A DNA stretch of 64,000 bases from contig CBDFIL010000003.1 of NCBI GenBank assembly GCA_965248075.1, positions 1,674,001 through 1,738,000 on the forward strand. The letters run 5' to 3'. This stretch comes from VXNE01 sp965248075. Its GTDB lineage: Bacteria; Pseudomonadota; Gammaproteobacteria; Pseudomonadales; Azotimanducaceae. A program made the translations under genes and the position numbers. Below, piece after piece: positions 46,141-54,556 of the stretch (position 1 is the first letter of the stretch; each line of letters opens with the position of its first letter). The notes under the pieces were generated by a model. It saw nothing but the letters and a program-made list of their open reading frames with translations, did no database searches and was not told the origin of the DNA.

Positions 46141-46345
46141 TTCGGCACGGGGCGTCGTAGGGGCGACGCTTGTCGTCGCCCGTGTCGAGCCCGCGCAAAC
46201 CCTTGGCAACGGGACGGGACAAGCCCGTCCCCTACATCGCCCGTGTCGAGTCTGTGCAAGCCCCTGGCAACGGGACGGGACAAGCCCGTCCCCTACATCG
46301 CCCGCGCCGGGCTTGTGCAAGCCCCTGGCAACGGGACGGGCCGGG
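46135..46345. repeat. Dispersed hairpin repeat, cluster 5, with 61-bp tandem units
   Basis: Left flank GGCTGATTCGGCACGGG (shared with cluster 2), head GTAGGGGCGACGCTTGTCG near 46159, then tails preceded by GGCAACGGGACGGG at 46205, 46266 and 46327, an exact 61-bp period with the third unit cut short. It separates the convergent toxin remnant and methyltransferase gene. Confidence 0.85.
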
Positions 46346-46350
46346 TGGCG

Positions 46351-47094
46351 TTACTCCGGCCGCCGGAACAACAGCGTGAAGCGATCCGTGTTCCCTGTCA
46401 CCGTGCGCCGCCCCACCTCGTAGCGCAGTTCGTCGTCCGGGCGGTAGTGCAGGTCCGAGTAGTCGACGAAGTCGAAGCCTGCCGCCTCGATCTCCTTGAT
46501 CGCCAGCACCGGGTCGAAGCGCCGCCCGTTCTCGTAGGTGTCCGCCTGCATGTGACGCCGCGTGTGGTCGACCACGCCGTAGTGTCCGCCGGGCTTCAAC
46601 GCCCGGAACACCGCCGCGTGCATGGCCGTCCGGTTCCCCTGGTCGAAGTTATGCACGTTGCGGAACGTGAGCGCGAGGTCAAACCGACCTGCGCCGAAGT
46701 CCAGTCCGCTCATGTCATAGAACGGCGTTCCCTCGACCCGCTCGAAGGCACCGGTCTCGATCAGCTCCACATCCCAGCCCGCCTCGACCGCAAGCGCCGC
46801 GGCGCGCTCCGCGCGCATGGCCACCGCCAGATGCCCGCTCTCGGCGAGCACCGGCGCCAGGATCTTCGTGTACCAGCCGCCGCCGGGCACCAGTTCGAGC
46901 ACGTGCATGTCGTCTGTCAGCCCGAAGAACTTCAGGGTCCCCAGCGGCTTGCGGTTGGCGTCGCGGACCGTCTCCGCGGGCGTGCGGATGTCCGCGGCGA
47001 GCGCGGCCTCGACCTTGGCATCGATCTCCCCTGCCAGGAGCGAAACGCTCTGGCAGACCAGTATTCCACACACAACAAGTGCCGTGACTCGCAT
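46351..47094 (-). CDS. Exported class I SAM-dependent methyltransferase (COG4798-like)
   Basis: A 247-residue protein with a clear signal peptide (about residues 1-21, VTALVVCGILVCQSVSLLAG) followed by a Rossmann methyltransferase: HVLELVPGGGWYTKILAPVL is motif I, FDLALTFRNVHNF is motif IV-like, and FRALKPGGHYGVVDHTRR is the post-motif region. SAM-dependent enzymes are normally cytoplasmic, so an exported one is odd, although this predicted family is known to carry signal peptides. ATG 47094 follows GGAGGAACG. Substrate unknown. Confidence 0.85.
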   Translation of the reverse strand: MRVTALVVCGILVCQSVSLLAGEIDAKVEAALAADIRTPAETVRDANRKPLGTLKFFGLTDDMHVLELVPGGGWYTKILAPVLAESGHLAVAMRAERAAALAVEAGWDVELIETGAFERVEGTPFYDMSGLDFGAGRFDLALTFRNVHNFDQGNRTAMHAAVFRALKPGGHYGVVDHTRRHMQADTYENGRRFDPVLAIKEIEAAGFDFVDYSDLHYRPDDELRYEVGRRTVTGNTDRFTLLFRRPE

Positions 47095-47146
47095 GGTTCG
47101 TTCCTCCTTTGCTTCAATCAGGCGATCCGGCCAGTATGGGTTCCTC

Positions 47147-48121
47147 TCACACCAACCGGTCGGGCATCTCCGTTCCGCCGAAGAACGCTTCGAGGTTCTC
47201 CGCCACCCGCATGCCCATGGCGACCCGCGTCTCCAGCGACCCGCTGCCGAGGTGCGGCAGCAGGACCACGTTTTCGAGGGCCGTCAATGCCTCGGGCACG
47301 TCGGGTTCCCCCTCGTACACGTCGAGTCCGGCACCCGCGAGGCGACCCTCGCGCAACGCATCGGCAAGCGCGAGTTGATCCACCACGTCGCCACGCGAGG
47401 TGTTCACGAGGAAGGCGTGGGGCTGCATGCGCGCGATGCGCTCCGCGTTCATGAGGTGCCGGGTCTCCGGCGTCGAGGGGCAGTGCAGCGAGATGAAATC
47501 CGCGGCGCCAAGCAGCTCGTCGAGGGTTCCGCACGGGGTCGCATCCGTTTCCCGGGCCACCTCTTCCGGTACCGGGTAGGGATCGTGGTACAGCACCTTC
47601 ATGCCGAAACCGAAGTGCGCCCGCCGCGCCACGGCACGCCCGATGCGGCCAAAGCCCACGAGGCCCACGGTCTTGCCCCACACCCGCGTGCCCACCATGT
47701 GCATCGGCCGCCACCCCACCCAGGCCCCGGCCCGCACGTGACGTTCGCCCTCGCCCATGCGTCGGGCAGCCACGAGCAGCAGTCCCATGGCGATGTCCGC
47801 CGTACACTCGGTCAGCACCTCCGGTGTGTTCGAGACGGCGATGCCGTGCGCCTTCGCGGCTTCGAGGTCCACGTGCTCGAAGCCGACCCCGTAGCTGCCG
47901 ATGATGCGTACGCGCGGCTCGATGCCCTCGTAGAGACCCGCGTGGATGCGGTCCGTCACCGTCGGGCAGAGGGCGTCCGCCTCCACCAGCGCCGCGCGCA
48001 ATGCCGCCTCGTCCATGGGCGTGTCCGTTTCGTTGCGGGTCAGGTCGTAGCGGCCGGCCAGGTACGCCTCCGCCTCCTCCGGCCACGCGCGCGTGAGTAC
48101 GACTCTGGGACGGTTCGCCAT
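47147..48121 (-). CDS. D-2-hydroxyacid dehydrogenase (glyoxylate/hydroxypyruvate reductase type)
   Basis: A 324-residue NAD(P)-dependent dehydrogenase. VGLVGFGRIGRAVARRA is the dinucleotide-binding motif; the catalytic trio is Arg in NTSRGDVVD, Glu in GLDVYEGEPDVPE and His in LLPHLGSGS. The substrate is probably glyoxylate, hydroxypyruvate or a similar 2-keto acid. ATG 48121 is favoured over the adjacent ATG 48124 because of spacing from GGGGGAAG. It is co-directional with the exported methyltransferase, 52 bp apart. Confidence 0.92.
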   Translation of the reverse strand: MANRPRVVLTRAWPEEAEAYLAGRYDLTRNETDTPMDEAALRAALVEADALCPTVTDRIHAGLYEGIEPRVRIIGSYGVGFEHVDLEAAKAHGIAVSNTPEVLTECTADIAMGLLLVAARRMGEGERHVRAGAWVGWRPMHMVGTRVWGKTVGLVGFGRIGRAVARRAHFGFGMKVLYHDPYPVPEEVARETDATPCGTLDELLGAADFISLHCPSTPETRHLMNAERIARMQPHAFLVNTSRGDVVDQLALADALREGRLAGAGLDVYEGEPDVPEALTALENVVLLPHLGSGSLETRVAMGMRVAENLEAFFGGTEMPDRLV

Positions 48122-48444
48122 CATCTTCCCCCGGGTCCGCGACCAGTGCATTGTAGCGCCCGGGACAGGCAACCATCTCGATGACCCCGGTTGATCCCCG
48201 TTCCAGGATCGGTGACCGTCCGGGAACTCGAATGCGCGATACACTCAAAACAGACCCGGAGCGGACGTGTCGCGACCGGAACCGCACGAACACCTTCTGC
48301 ATGGCGTCGCCAGCACCAGCGGCGAACACTTGACGCTGTACGTCTCTTTCGACGCTACCGCCGTCCGCTGCAGCCGTCGAGACCGGTCAAACTTCCGCGC
48401 GAACTGCGTTCCCGGTCCCTCCCGTCCGCGGTATCGTATTGCGC
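48122..48444. other. Intergenic region between divergent genes
   Basis: About 320 bases between the dehydrogenase and the glycosyltransferase. No reading frame with recognisable coding character was seen. A TACAAT on the minus strand (48155-48150) could be a -10 for the dehydrogenase but no matching -35 was found. Confidence 0.5.
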
Positions 48445-49461
48445 ATGCGGATCCTCCACATCGCGCACCGCCAGCTACGCAAATACGGGGCGACGCGTGT
48501 GAGCTGGGCGAAGAAGCTCGAACTTGGCCCGATCAAGACCGGATACGATCTCCACCACTTCAGCGACCGGGACGTGGCGGCCTTCGACGCGCCGCTCGGC
48601 ATTCGACCGATCGGGCGCCGACGGGCGAACCTGAGACTGCTGGAGATGGCGGAAGCCGTCGAGCCGGATCTCGTCATCGCCGGACACTGCGACATCATCA
48701 CCAACGCAACGCTCGCGGACCTGCGCAGGGCCCACCCCGGGGCGGTGATCGTCCACTGCAACAACGATCCCCTGTTCGTCCCCGACAACGCCGCCCGGAT
48801 CGCCCACCGCGCCAAGATCGTCGACGCCGTCTTCGTCTCCACCGGCCGGCGCGAACTCGAACGGCGTTTCGCCGGGACGCGCGCGCGGCTCTACCACATG
48901 CCGAACCCGGTCGATCCCACGATCGAGCGATTCGACGCATCCGCCTCGAGCGACCTCCCTGTCGACCTGATCTTCTGCGGCAAGAGCAACGCCCACACCG
49001 AGCGCCTGGACCTCGTAGGCTGGCTGCGGGAGACGCTGCCGAGGGACCTGGTCTTCCGTACCCACGGCAGCTTCGGTCAGCCCGGCGTGTGGGGCCTCGA
49101 CTACGACCGCGCACTCGTCGCCTCGAAAATGGGCCTCAACCTCAACCGCCAGGAAGGAGACCACTGGCACTCTTCCGCGCGCATGGCGCAGATGGGCGGC
49201 AACGGCCTGCTGGTCTTCACCCAGGCCGGCAGCGGGTTCGACACCCTGTTCCCCACCGAGACACTGGTCTACTACGGCACGCGCGAAGAACTGCGCACGG
49301 CCATCGTCGACTTCCATCGCGACGACGCAAAGCGCCGTTTCTGGGCGACCAACACCCGTCGCTGCTTCCACGAGTGGATGAACGCCACGCTCTACGCCCG
49401 CTACATCGTCGAGGCGGCCATGGGACATCCCTTCAGCCACCCTTACGCATGGCTGACCTGA
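48445..49461 (+). CDS. CgeB-like glycosyltransferase
   Basis: A 338-residue GT-B type protein. MRILHIAHRQLRKYGATRVSWAKKL is the N-terminal Rossmann start; LVIAGHCDIITNATLADLRRAHPGAV and LIFCGKSNAHTERLDLVGWL mark the domain boundary; HSSARMAQMGGNGLLVFTQAG is the C-terminal nucleotide-sugar domain typical of CgeB/DUF3880-type transferases. ATG 48445 is the first plausible start; a TTG six bases upstream is possible. It overlaps the next gene by 13 bases. Role in surface polysaccharide is inferred. Confidence 0.8.
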   Translation: MRILHIAHRQLRKYGATRVSWAKKLELGPIKTGYDLHHFSDRDVAAFDAPLGIRPIGRRRANLRLLEMAEAVEPDLVIAGHCDIITNATLADLRRAHPGAVIVHCNNDPLFVPDNAARIAHRAKIVDAVFVSTGRRELERRFAGTRARLYHMPNPVDPTIERFDASASSDLPVDLIFCGKSNAHTERLDLVGWLRETLPRDLVFRTHGSFGQPGVWGLDYDRALVASKMGLNLNRQEGDHWHSSARMAQMGGNGLLVFTQAGSGFDTLFPTETLVYYGTREELRTAIVDFHRDDAKRRFWATNTRRCFHEWMNATLYARYIVEAAMGHPFSHPYAWLT

Positions 49462-50138
49462 TCCGCCTCGGCGACGCGGACCCGTTCGCAAGAGGGGGCA
49501 ACCGGGTCTGCTACGTGCACCCGCAGAACCCCGACGTCTGCATCAAGCTCCCACGCAACGATGTCGATCTTTCCGTCAAGCGCAGCCGCAAGGGCCTGAA
49601 GGGCCGTCTGAAGCCGGCGAGCAGCTTCGACGACAACCGCCTGGAGGCGCGCACGCTCACCGAACTGCACGACCGCATCGGGGATAGTCTGCGGGAGTTC
49701 GTCCCCCGCTTCCTGGGCTGGGTCGAGACGGACCTCGGCGCCGGGGTGGCCGTCGACCTGATCCGCGACGCCGACGGGGCGATCGCGCTACCCCTCAAGC
49801 AGTACGTCTGGGAACGCGGATTCGATGCCGAACTGCGCGCTACCCTCGCGGAGTTCTCCGCCTACTGGATTCGCGAGCGTGTCCCGTCCCGCGAACTGCT
49901 GCTGCACAACGTCGTCGTCCGACGGCTGCCGAGCGACGCGCTTCGGCTGGTGGTCATCGATGGCTTGGGTAACGCCGACCTGTTGCCGCTGTCGCGGTGG
50001 TCGCCGCGTCTCGCCCGCCGCAAGTCGGTGCGCAAAACGGAGCGCCTGCGGGGGAGGATCGAGCGGCTGGTGAGAACGCGTGCCGAGGGCGGTGACCCCG
50101 GAGAACACGGTTTCCTGAGGGCGGAAGTCCGGCCCTGA
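49449..50138 (+). CDS. yrbL: YrbL-like protein (PhoP-network, kinase-like)
   Basis: A 229-residue protein matching the YrbL family: GGNRVCYVHPQNPDVCIKL is the nucleotide-loop and Lys-like start, TELHDRIGDSLREFVPRFLGWVET the middle, and ELLLHNVVVRR and LVVIDGLGNADLLPL the kinase-like catalytic end (HN...D). Such proteins resemble lipopolysaccharide core kinases. The start overlaps the glycosyltransferase end, so the two are coupled and may act on the same glycan. A PhoPQ-like system occurs 4.5 kb downstream. Confidence 0.82.
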   Translation: MADLIRLGDADPFARGGNRVCYVHPQNPDVCIKLPRNDVDLSVKRSRKGLKGRLKPASSFDDNRLEARTLTELHDRIGDSLREFVPRFLGWVETDLGAGVAVDLIRDADGAIALPLKQYVWERGFDAELRATLAEFSAYWIRERVPSRELLLHNVVVRRLPSDALRLVVIDGLGNADLLPLSRWSPRLARRKSVRKTERLRGRIERLVRTRAEGGDPGEHGFLRAEVRP

Positions 50139-50160
50139 TGCGGATCGCGGCGAGGGCCGC

Positions 50161-51066
50161 TCAGGGGGCCCCGAACCGACCCCGCAGCGTCCCGAGCATC
50201 GTCCCGAGCGCGTCGACGAACGCGAGCGGCTGGTCCAGGAAGACATGGTGCTGCGCGTCGTCGATCCCCACCACCGGCACGTCGCCCGCCAGGAGTTCCA
50301 GCATGTATTCAAGCGTCCGCTGGCTGAACGACTCGCTGTCCTTGCCGTAGATGAGCCCGACGGGAACGGAGATGCCGCTGTAGTCCTCGGGTTGGCGCTC
50401 GCCGTCCTTGAGCGTCAGCGGCAGTTCCTCGTCGAACTTCCAGGCCCAACCCCGGTCGACGCGCATCAGCGAGTGCTTCGCGATGTACTCCACGATGTAG
50501 CGGTTTTCGCAGGGCTGCGGCGGGTAGAGTCGAAAGCGGCCTTCCGCCGACTGCCGATCGGGATAGGTTTTCGGGCGACCGCCGCCCATCAGCGGCTGGT
50601 CGTTGAGTGGCTCGTCCGGATGCCGGATACCGGAATCCACGAGGATCAGCGCTCCGAAGCGCTCCGGGAAGAGGTTGGCCGCCTTGGCGGCCATCATGCC
50701 ACCGAAGCTGTGGCCGACGACGACGACGTCCTCGTCGAACCCCATCGCATCGCAGACCGCGACGATCTCCTCCGCGTACGTAGCCGAGTCGTAGGCGTAT
50801 CGGTAGTCCGAGTCGCCCATGCCAGTGAGGTCCATCGCGGCGATGCGGTATTCGTCCAGCAGTTGCGGGGCGATGAAGTCCCACCAGGCGCTGTGCGCGT
50901 TCATGCCGTGGATCAGCAGGACGCCGGGCTTCCCCACATCGCCCCAGGTGCGATAGAAGACGTCACACTCGTCCACCTCGACGGTGGCCGTATCCCGTTC
51001 GGTTTCCACCGCCCGCCAGAACCAGTCCGGTATGGAGGGCGGAGATGCCTTGTCCCATCGTGCCAT
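50161..51066 (-). CDS. Alpha/beta-hydrolase fold protein
   Basis: A 301-residue hydrolase: GVLLIHGMNAHSAWWDFI (oxyanion region), nucleophile Ser in VVVGHSFGGMMA, acid in IYGKDSESF and His in DDAQHHVFLDQPLAFV. The family includes haloalkane dehalogenases, epoxide hydrolases and esterases; the sequence does not choose between them. Convergent with yrbL (22 bp) and divergent from the CDGSH gene. Ribosome site is weak. Confidence 0.88.
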   Translation of the reverse strand: MARWDKASPPSIPDWFWRAVETERDTATVEVDECDVFYRTWGDVGKPGVLLIHGMNAHSAWWDFIAPQLLDEYRIAAMDLTGMGDSDYRYAYDSATYAEEIVAVCDAMGFDEDVVVVGHSFGGMMAAKAANLFPERFGALILVDSGIRHPDEPLNDQPLMGGGRPKTYPDRQSAEGRFRLYPPQPCENRYIVEYIAKHSLMRVDRGWAWKFDEELPLTLKDGERQPEDYSGISVPVGLIYGKDSESFSQRTLEYMLELLAGDVPVVGIDDAQHHVFLDQPLAFVDALGTMLGTLRGRFGAP

Positions 51067-51393
51067 CGGGGTCGTCCAAAGAGCGGGTCAGGGGCAATAC
51101 TACTATCAGAGCGCGCCACAGTCGGCGCTTGCGGTTGGAGTCCTGTGCCATTTCCGGCAACACGCCCGGCGGCGTTTCCGGGTAAAGTAAGCCGTGATCT
51201 GCTGGACTTCCTCCCCTGGTGGAAGGCACGGCATTTCGAACAGTCGCAAGGCGTTCCCGTCCGGAGGCGGCGGGAACCCGGTGGGCAGGAGGCCCCGGCG
51301 TTCCGGCAAGGGAACGCAAACGAAACGCCCGGGCGGGCGTCGCACGGACAGCGACTCTCGACCGGCAACGAGCCGAGCTCAAGGAGTGTGGTC

Positions 51394-51633
51394 ATGGCAA
51401 CGCCGAACATCGCCCAGAAAGCCCCGTTCCCCATGGAGGTGGAAGCCGGCAAGACGTACTTCTGGTGTGCATGCGGCAGGAGCGGCAACCAACCGTTCTG
51501 CGACGGCTCCCACCAGGGGACCGAGTTCACGCCAATGCCCTTCGAAGCCGAAACGGATCGCACGCTGTATTTCTGCGGCTGCAAGCACAGCGGCAAGAAG
51601 CCGCTCTGCGATGGGACCCACAATTCCCTGTAG
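51394..51633 (+). CDS. Double CDGSH iron-sulfur domain protein
   Basis: A 79-residue protein with two CDGSH motifs: CACGRSGNQPFCDGSH and CGCKHSGKKPLCDGTH. Each has the three Cys and one His that bind a labile [2Fe-2S] cluster, so one chain should carry two clusters, like MiNT-type proteins. The role is electron or cluster transfer. ATG 51394 follows AAGGAG; upstream in-frame sequence is not conserved. Confidence 0.94.
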   Translation: MATPNIAQKAPFPMEVEAGKTYFWCACGRSGNQPFCDGSHQGTEFTPMPFEAETDRTLYFCGCKHSGKKPLCDGTHNSL

Positions 51634-51734
51634 GCGTTCCCTGTAGGCGCCGGTGCGGCTCACCGCGCCTTCCCGGCGATCCGGAGCCCGCGGATTCCGC
51701 GGCGCCGGACCACGTTCGATGATGGATCGAGGTC

Positions 51735-54536
51735 ATGCTGTCGAGATTGTTCAGACGCAAGCCCAGGCTGACGGACGCGGACCCCGCGCGTCGGCGGGCG
51801 GCCGTGCTCGCTCTCGATGCCGCCGAAGAGCCCACCTTCCAGAGAGTCGCGACCGAAGACGATGACCCGTCCGTACGCCTCGCCGCCCTGGCGCGGATGG
51901 CGTCTCCCGATGCACTCGGCGCGCTGCTCGAAGATGCCCGACGCGGGGACCGTCCGGAACTGGCGACAGCGGCCGCGGATCGGCTGGTCGATCTCGGCGA
52001 CGACCACGCGTTCGCGAGTGACCCTGACGTAGTCATCGCACGATTCCTGCGCGCGCCGACGGCGGACCGGCTCGACGCCATCGGCGATCCCGGGCAGGCG
52101 GCTCGGGCAGTCGTACGGGTGCCGGACGTCGATACGCGTACCGCCCTTGCGGACACCGTCCAGGACGAGCACCGGCTGATCGCACTCGAGCACCTCGCCC
52201 GTACGCGGGACAAGGCCGTGCATCGCATCGCGCGCGACCGTCTCGGCTTGCTGAAGCGCCTGCGGCAGGCCCGGGACGATCTCGTCGGGCGAGCCGAATC
52301 GATCATCGCGTCCGCCGAACGGGTGCGAAGCGACGACGCGCAGTTGGCCGCCAAGTGCGACGTTCTGCGTCGGGAATGGGCCACGACGCTGGCGAGCCTC
52401 GAGCAGAACGCCACGGCGCTGGAAGCGTTCCGGCACCCCGCTGCCGACGTGGACGCCCTGCGAACACGGTTCCGCCTGCCCGAACCTCCGGTCATCGAAC
52501 CCGTTCCGACGAACGATGACGGGCCGGCATTCCCCGCATTCGACAGTCTGCTGGCGGCCGTGGCGGCCGTGGCGAGCAGCATCACGGCGGACCCCGTTGC
52601 CTTCGAGACGACCACCGAGCTCTCCGCACGCCTGCTCGAGTTGCAGAGCCATTGGAGCCGGCACGCCGACCGGGAGCCGCCGGGCGAGGCGGAAGCCGCG
52701 GCATTCCGGGATCGCTGCCAGCGCGTGCACGCGCTGATCGAAGCCCTCGACCGCGCTCGCGACGCACGTTCCGCCGGGGCCGCAATCCTGGCGACGGAGG
52801 CCACCTTCAAGACGCCCGAGACCGACGCGGACTACGCGGAGGTCTGGCGCCTGCAATCCGAAGCCCGGCGCCACGCGGCCGACGCGGCCGAGGTACTGCG
52901 CCGGATCGATTGGCCGGCCGACTGCGCCCGCCCGCCCTGGATGGACGAAATCGCGGTGCGGGAGACGGAAATGCGGGCCCTCGACGAACGGTGTCACGAG
53001 ACCTTTTCCGCGGTACAGACCGAAATCTCCTCGGCGATCGAGGCGATGGAACAGGCCGTCGAGGCTGGCGAAGTAAACGCAGCGTCGCGCCTGCAGACGC
53101 AGGCGAACCGATGGGTGCACCGCCTGCCGCCATCCGCGCAGGAAGGGCCCGGGACGAAACTGTCCAGCCGCTCGGCGCCCCTGCGCGAACTGGCCGACTG
53201 GCAGTCGTTCGCCGAGCGCGGCAAGCGCGAGGTCCTGTGCGACGAGATCGAGGCGATCGCCGACAACCCGCTCCCGCCGGATGCCCAGATGGCGCGCATC
53301 AAGGAGCTTCGCGAGCGTGTCCGCGCGCTCGGACGCCTGCGCTCCGCCGCCGACCGGGCCTTGATGGACCGCTTCAATGCCGGTGCCGACCGCGCCTTCG
53401 AGCCCTGCCGGCAGCACTTCGCGGCCCTCGCCGAGGAGCGCCGCTTCAACCTCGAGCAACGCGAAGCGATCTGTGCGCAGCTCGAGTCCTTCGTCGCCGC
53501 CAACGACTGGGAGCATGCCGACTACCGGGGTGTCGAGCAGATACTGCGACAGGCACGCGCCGAGTGGCGCGCCTACCACCCGGTGGACCGATCCCCCGGC
53601 AAGAAGCTCGACACCCGCTTCAAGGCCGTCACCGACGACCTCTATGGACACCTGAAGGTCGAGTGGGACCGCAACGTGGCCGCGAAGCAGGCCATCGTGG
53701 ACGAGGCGCGGGAAGCCACGGAAAGCGATGTGCCGCTGGGCGACCAGATCAACACGATGAAGCGACTGCAGGCGAACTGGAAGCACGTGGGGACGACCCC
53801 GCGACGCGTCGACCAGCAGCTCTGGAAGGAGTTCCGCGGGATCTGCGACCGCGTCTTCGAGAACCGCGACGTCCAGCGCGACGAACGCCGCACACAGACG
53901 ACCGCCGCCGCTTCGGAGGCGAATACCCTGATCGATGCCTTGCGAAGCGAAGTCGCGGACAAGACGGACGAGGTCATCGATCCCCGTCGCGCGGCGGACT
54001 ACCGCCATCGGCTGGAAGCGCTCGAGCGCCTCCCGGCGGAGGTCGAACGGCGTCTGCAACGCGCGTGGTCGGATTTCGAACGCGAGGTGCGTCTACGCAG
54101 GAACCGCCAGCCCATACTCGAGAAGCTCACCCACATCGATGCGGTGGACAGCCTCGATGCGGACCTCGCGAGCCTGGAGCGGGAGGGAGGCTCCACGGAG
54201 GCATGGCTCGCGCGGGCCGCCGACCTCGGCAAGCTGTTCGCGGGCCGGATCGAGGAGCCGGCGGCCACGGCGGACGAAGACGCCCTGCGGCGGCTGACCA
54301 TCGAAGCGGAGATCGCCGCCGGCGTCGACTCGCCGCAGGACGAGCAGGCGCTGCGTCTGCAGGTCCAGATGGGCCGTCTGCAAGCGGGCATCGGCGTGCG
54401 GGATCGGACTCCGGTGGACGTCGACGTACTGCTGCAACGCTGGTGCGAAAACGCGGCAGGAATCGAGCCTGCCGCGACACTCCGAACGCGCTTTTTCACT
54501 GCCCTGCGGCAGGTCGTCGATCAATCCGCGCAATAG
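51735..54536 (+). CDS. DUF349 domain protein, large helical
   Basis: A 933-residue protein, almost entirely helical and soluble. Residues about 15-140 have HEAT-like alpha repeats (DDPSVRLAALARMASPDALGALLEDARRGD). DUF349-type segments recur in the second half, for example QINTMKRLQANWKHVGTTPRRVDQQLWKEFRGICDRVF and ILRQARAEWRAYHPVDRSPGKKLDTRFKAV. Proteins of this family occur widely in gammaproteobacteria and are poorly characterised. It lies 101 bp after the CDGSH gene, possibly in the same unit. Confidence 0.88.
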   Translation: MLSRLFRRKPRLTDADPARRRAAVLALDAAEEPTFQRVATEDDDPSVRLAALARMASPDALGALLEDARRGDRPELATAAADRLVDLGDDHAFASDPDVVIARFLRAPTADRLDAIGDPGQAARAVVRVPDVDTRTALADTVQDEHRLIALEHLARTRDKAVHRIARDRLGLLKRLRQARDDLVGRAESIIASAERVRSDDAQLAAKCDVLRREWATTLASLEQNATALEAFRHPAADVDALRTRFRLPEPPVIEPVPTNDDGPAFPAFDSLLAAVAAVASSITADPVAFETTTELSARLLELQSHWSRHADREPPGEAEAAAFRDRCQRVHALIEALDRARDARSAGAAILATEATFKTPETDADYAEVWRLQSEARRHAADAAEVLRRIDWPADCARPPWMDEIAVRETEMRALDERCHETFSAVQTEISSAIEAMEQAVEAGEVNAASRLQTQANRWVHRLPPSAQEGPGTKLSSRSAPLRELADWQSFAERGKREVLCDEIEAIADNPLPPDAQMARIKELRERVRALGRLRSAADRALMDRFNAGADRAFEPCRQHFAALAEERRFNLEQREAICAQLESFVAANDWEHADYRGVEQILRQARAEWRAYHPVDRSPGKKLDTRFKAVTDDLYGHLKVEWDRNVAAKQAIVDEAREATESDVPLGDQINTMKRLQANWKHVGTTPRRVDQQLWKEFRGICDRVFENRDVQRDERRTQTTAAASEANTLIDALRSEVADKTDEVIDPRRAADYRHRLEALERLPAEVERRLQRAWSDFEREVRLRRNRQPILEKLTHIDAVDSLDADLASLEREGGSTEAWLARAADLGKLFAGRIEEPAATADEDALRRLTIEAEIAAGVDSPQDEQALRLQVQMGRLQAGIGVRDRTPVDVDVLLQRWCENAAGIEPAATLRTRFFTALRQVVDQSAQ

Positions 54537-54556
54537 GGAAGCTCTGTTGCAGACGT

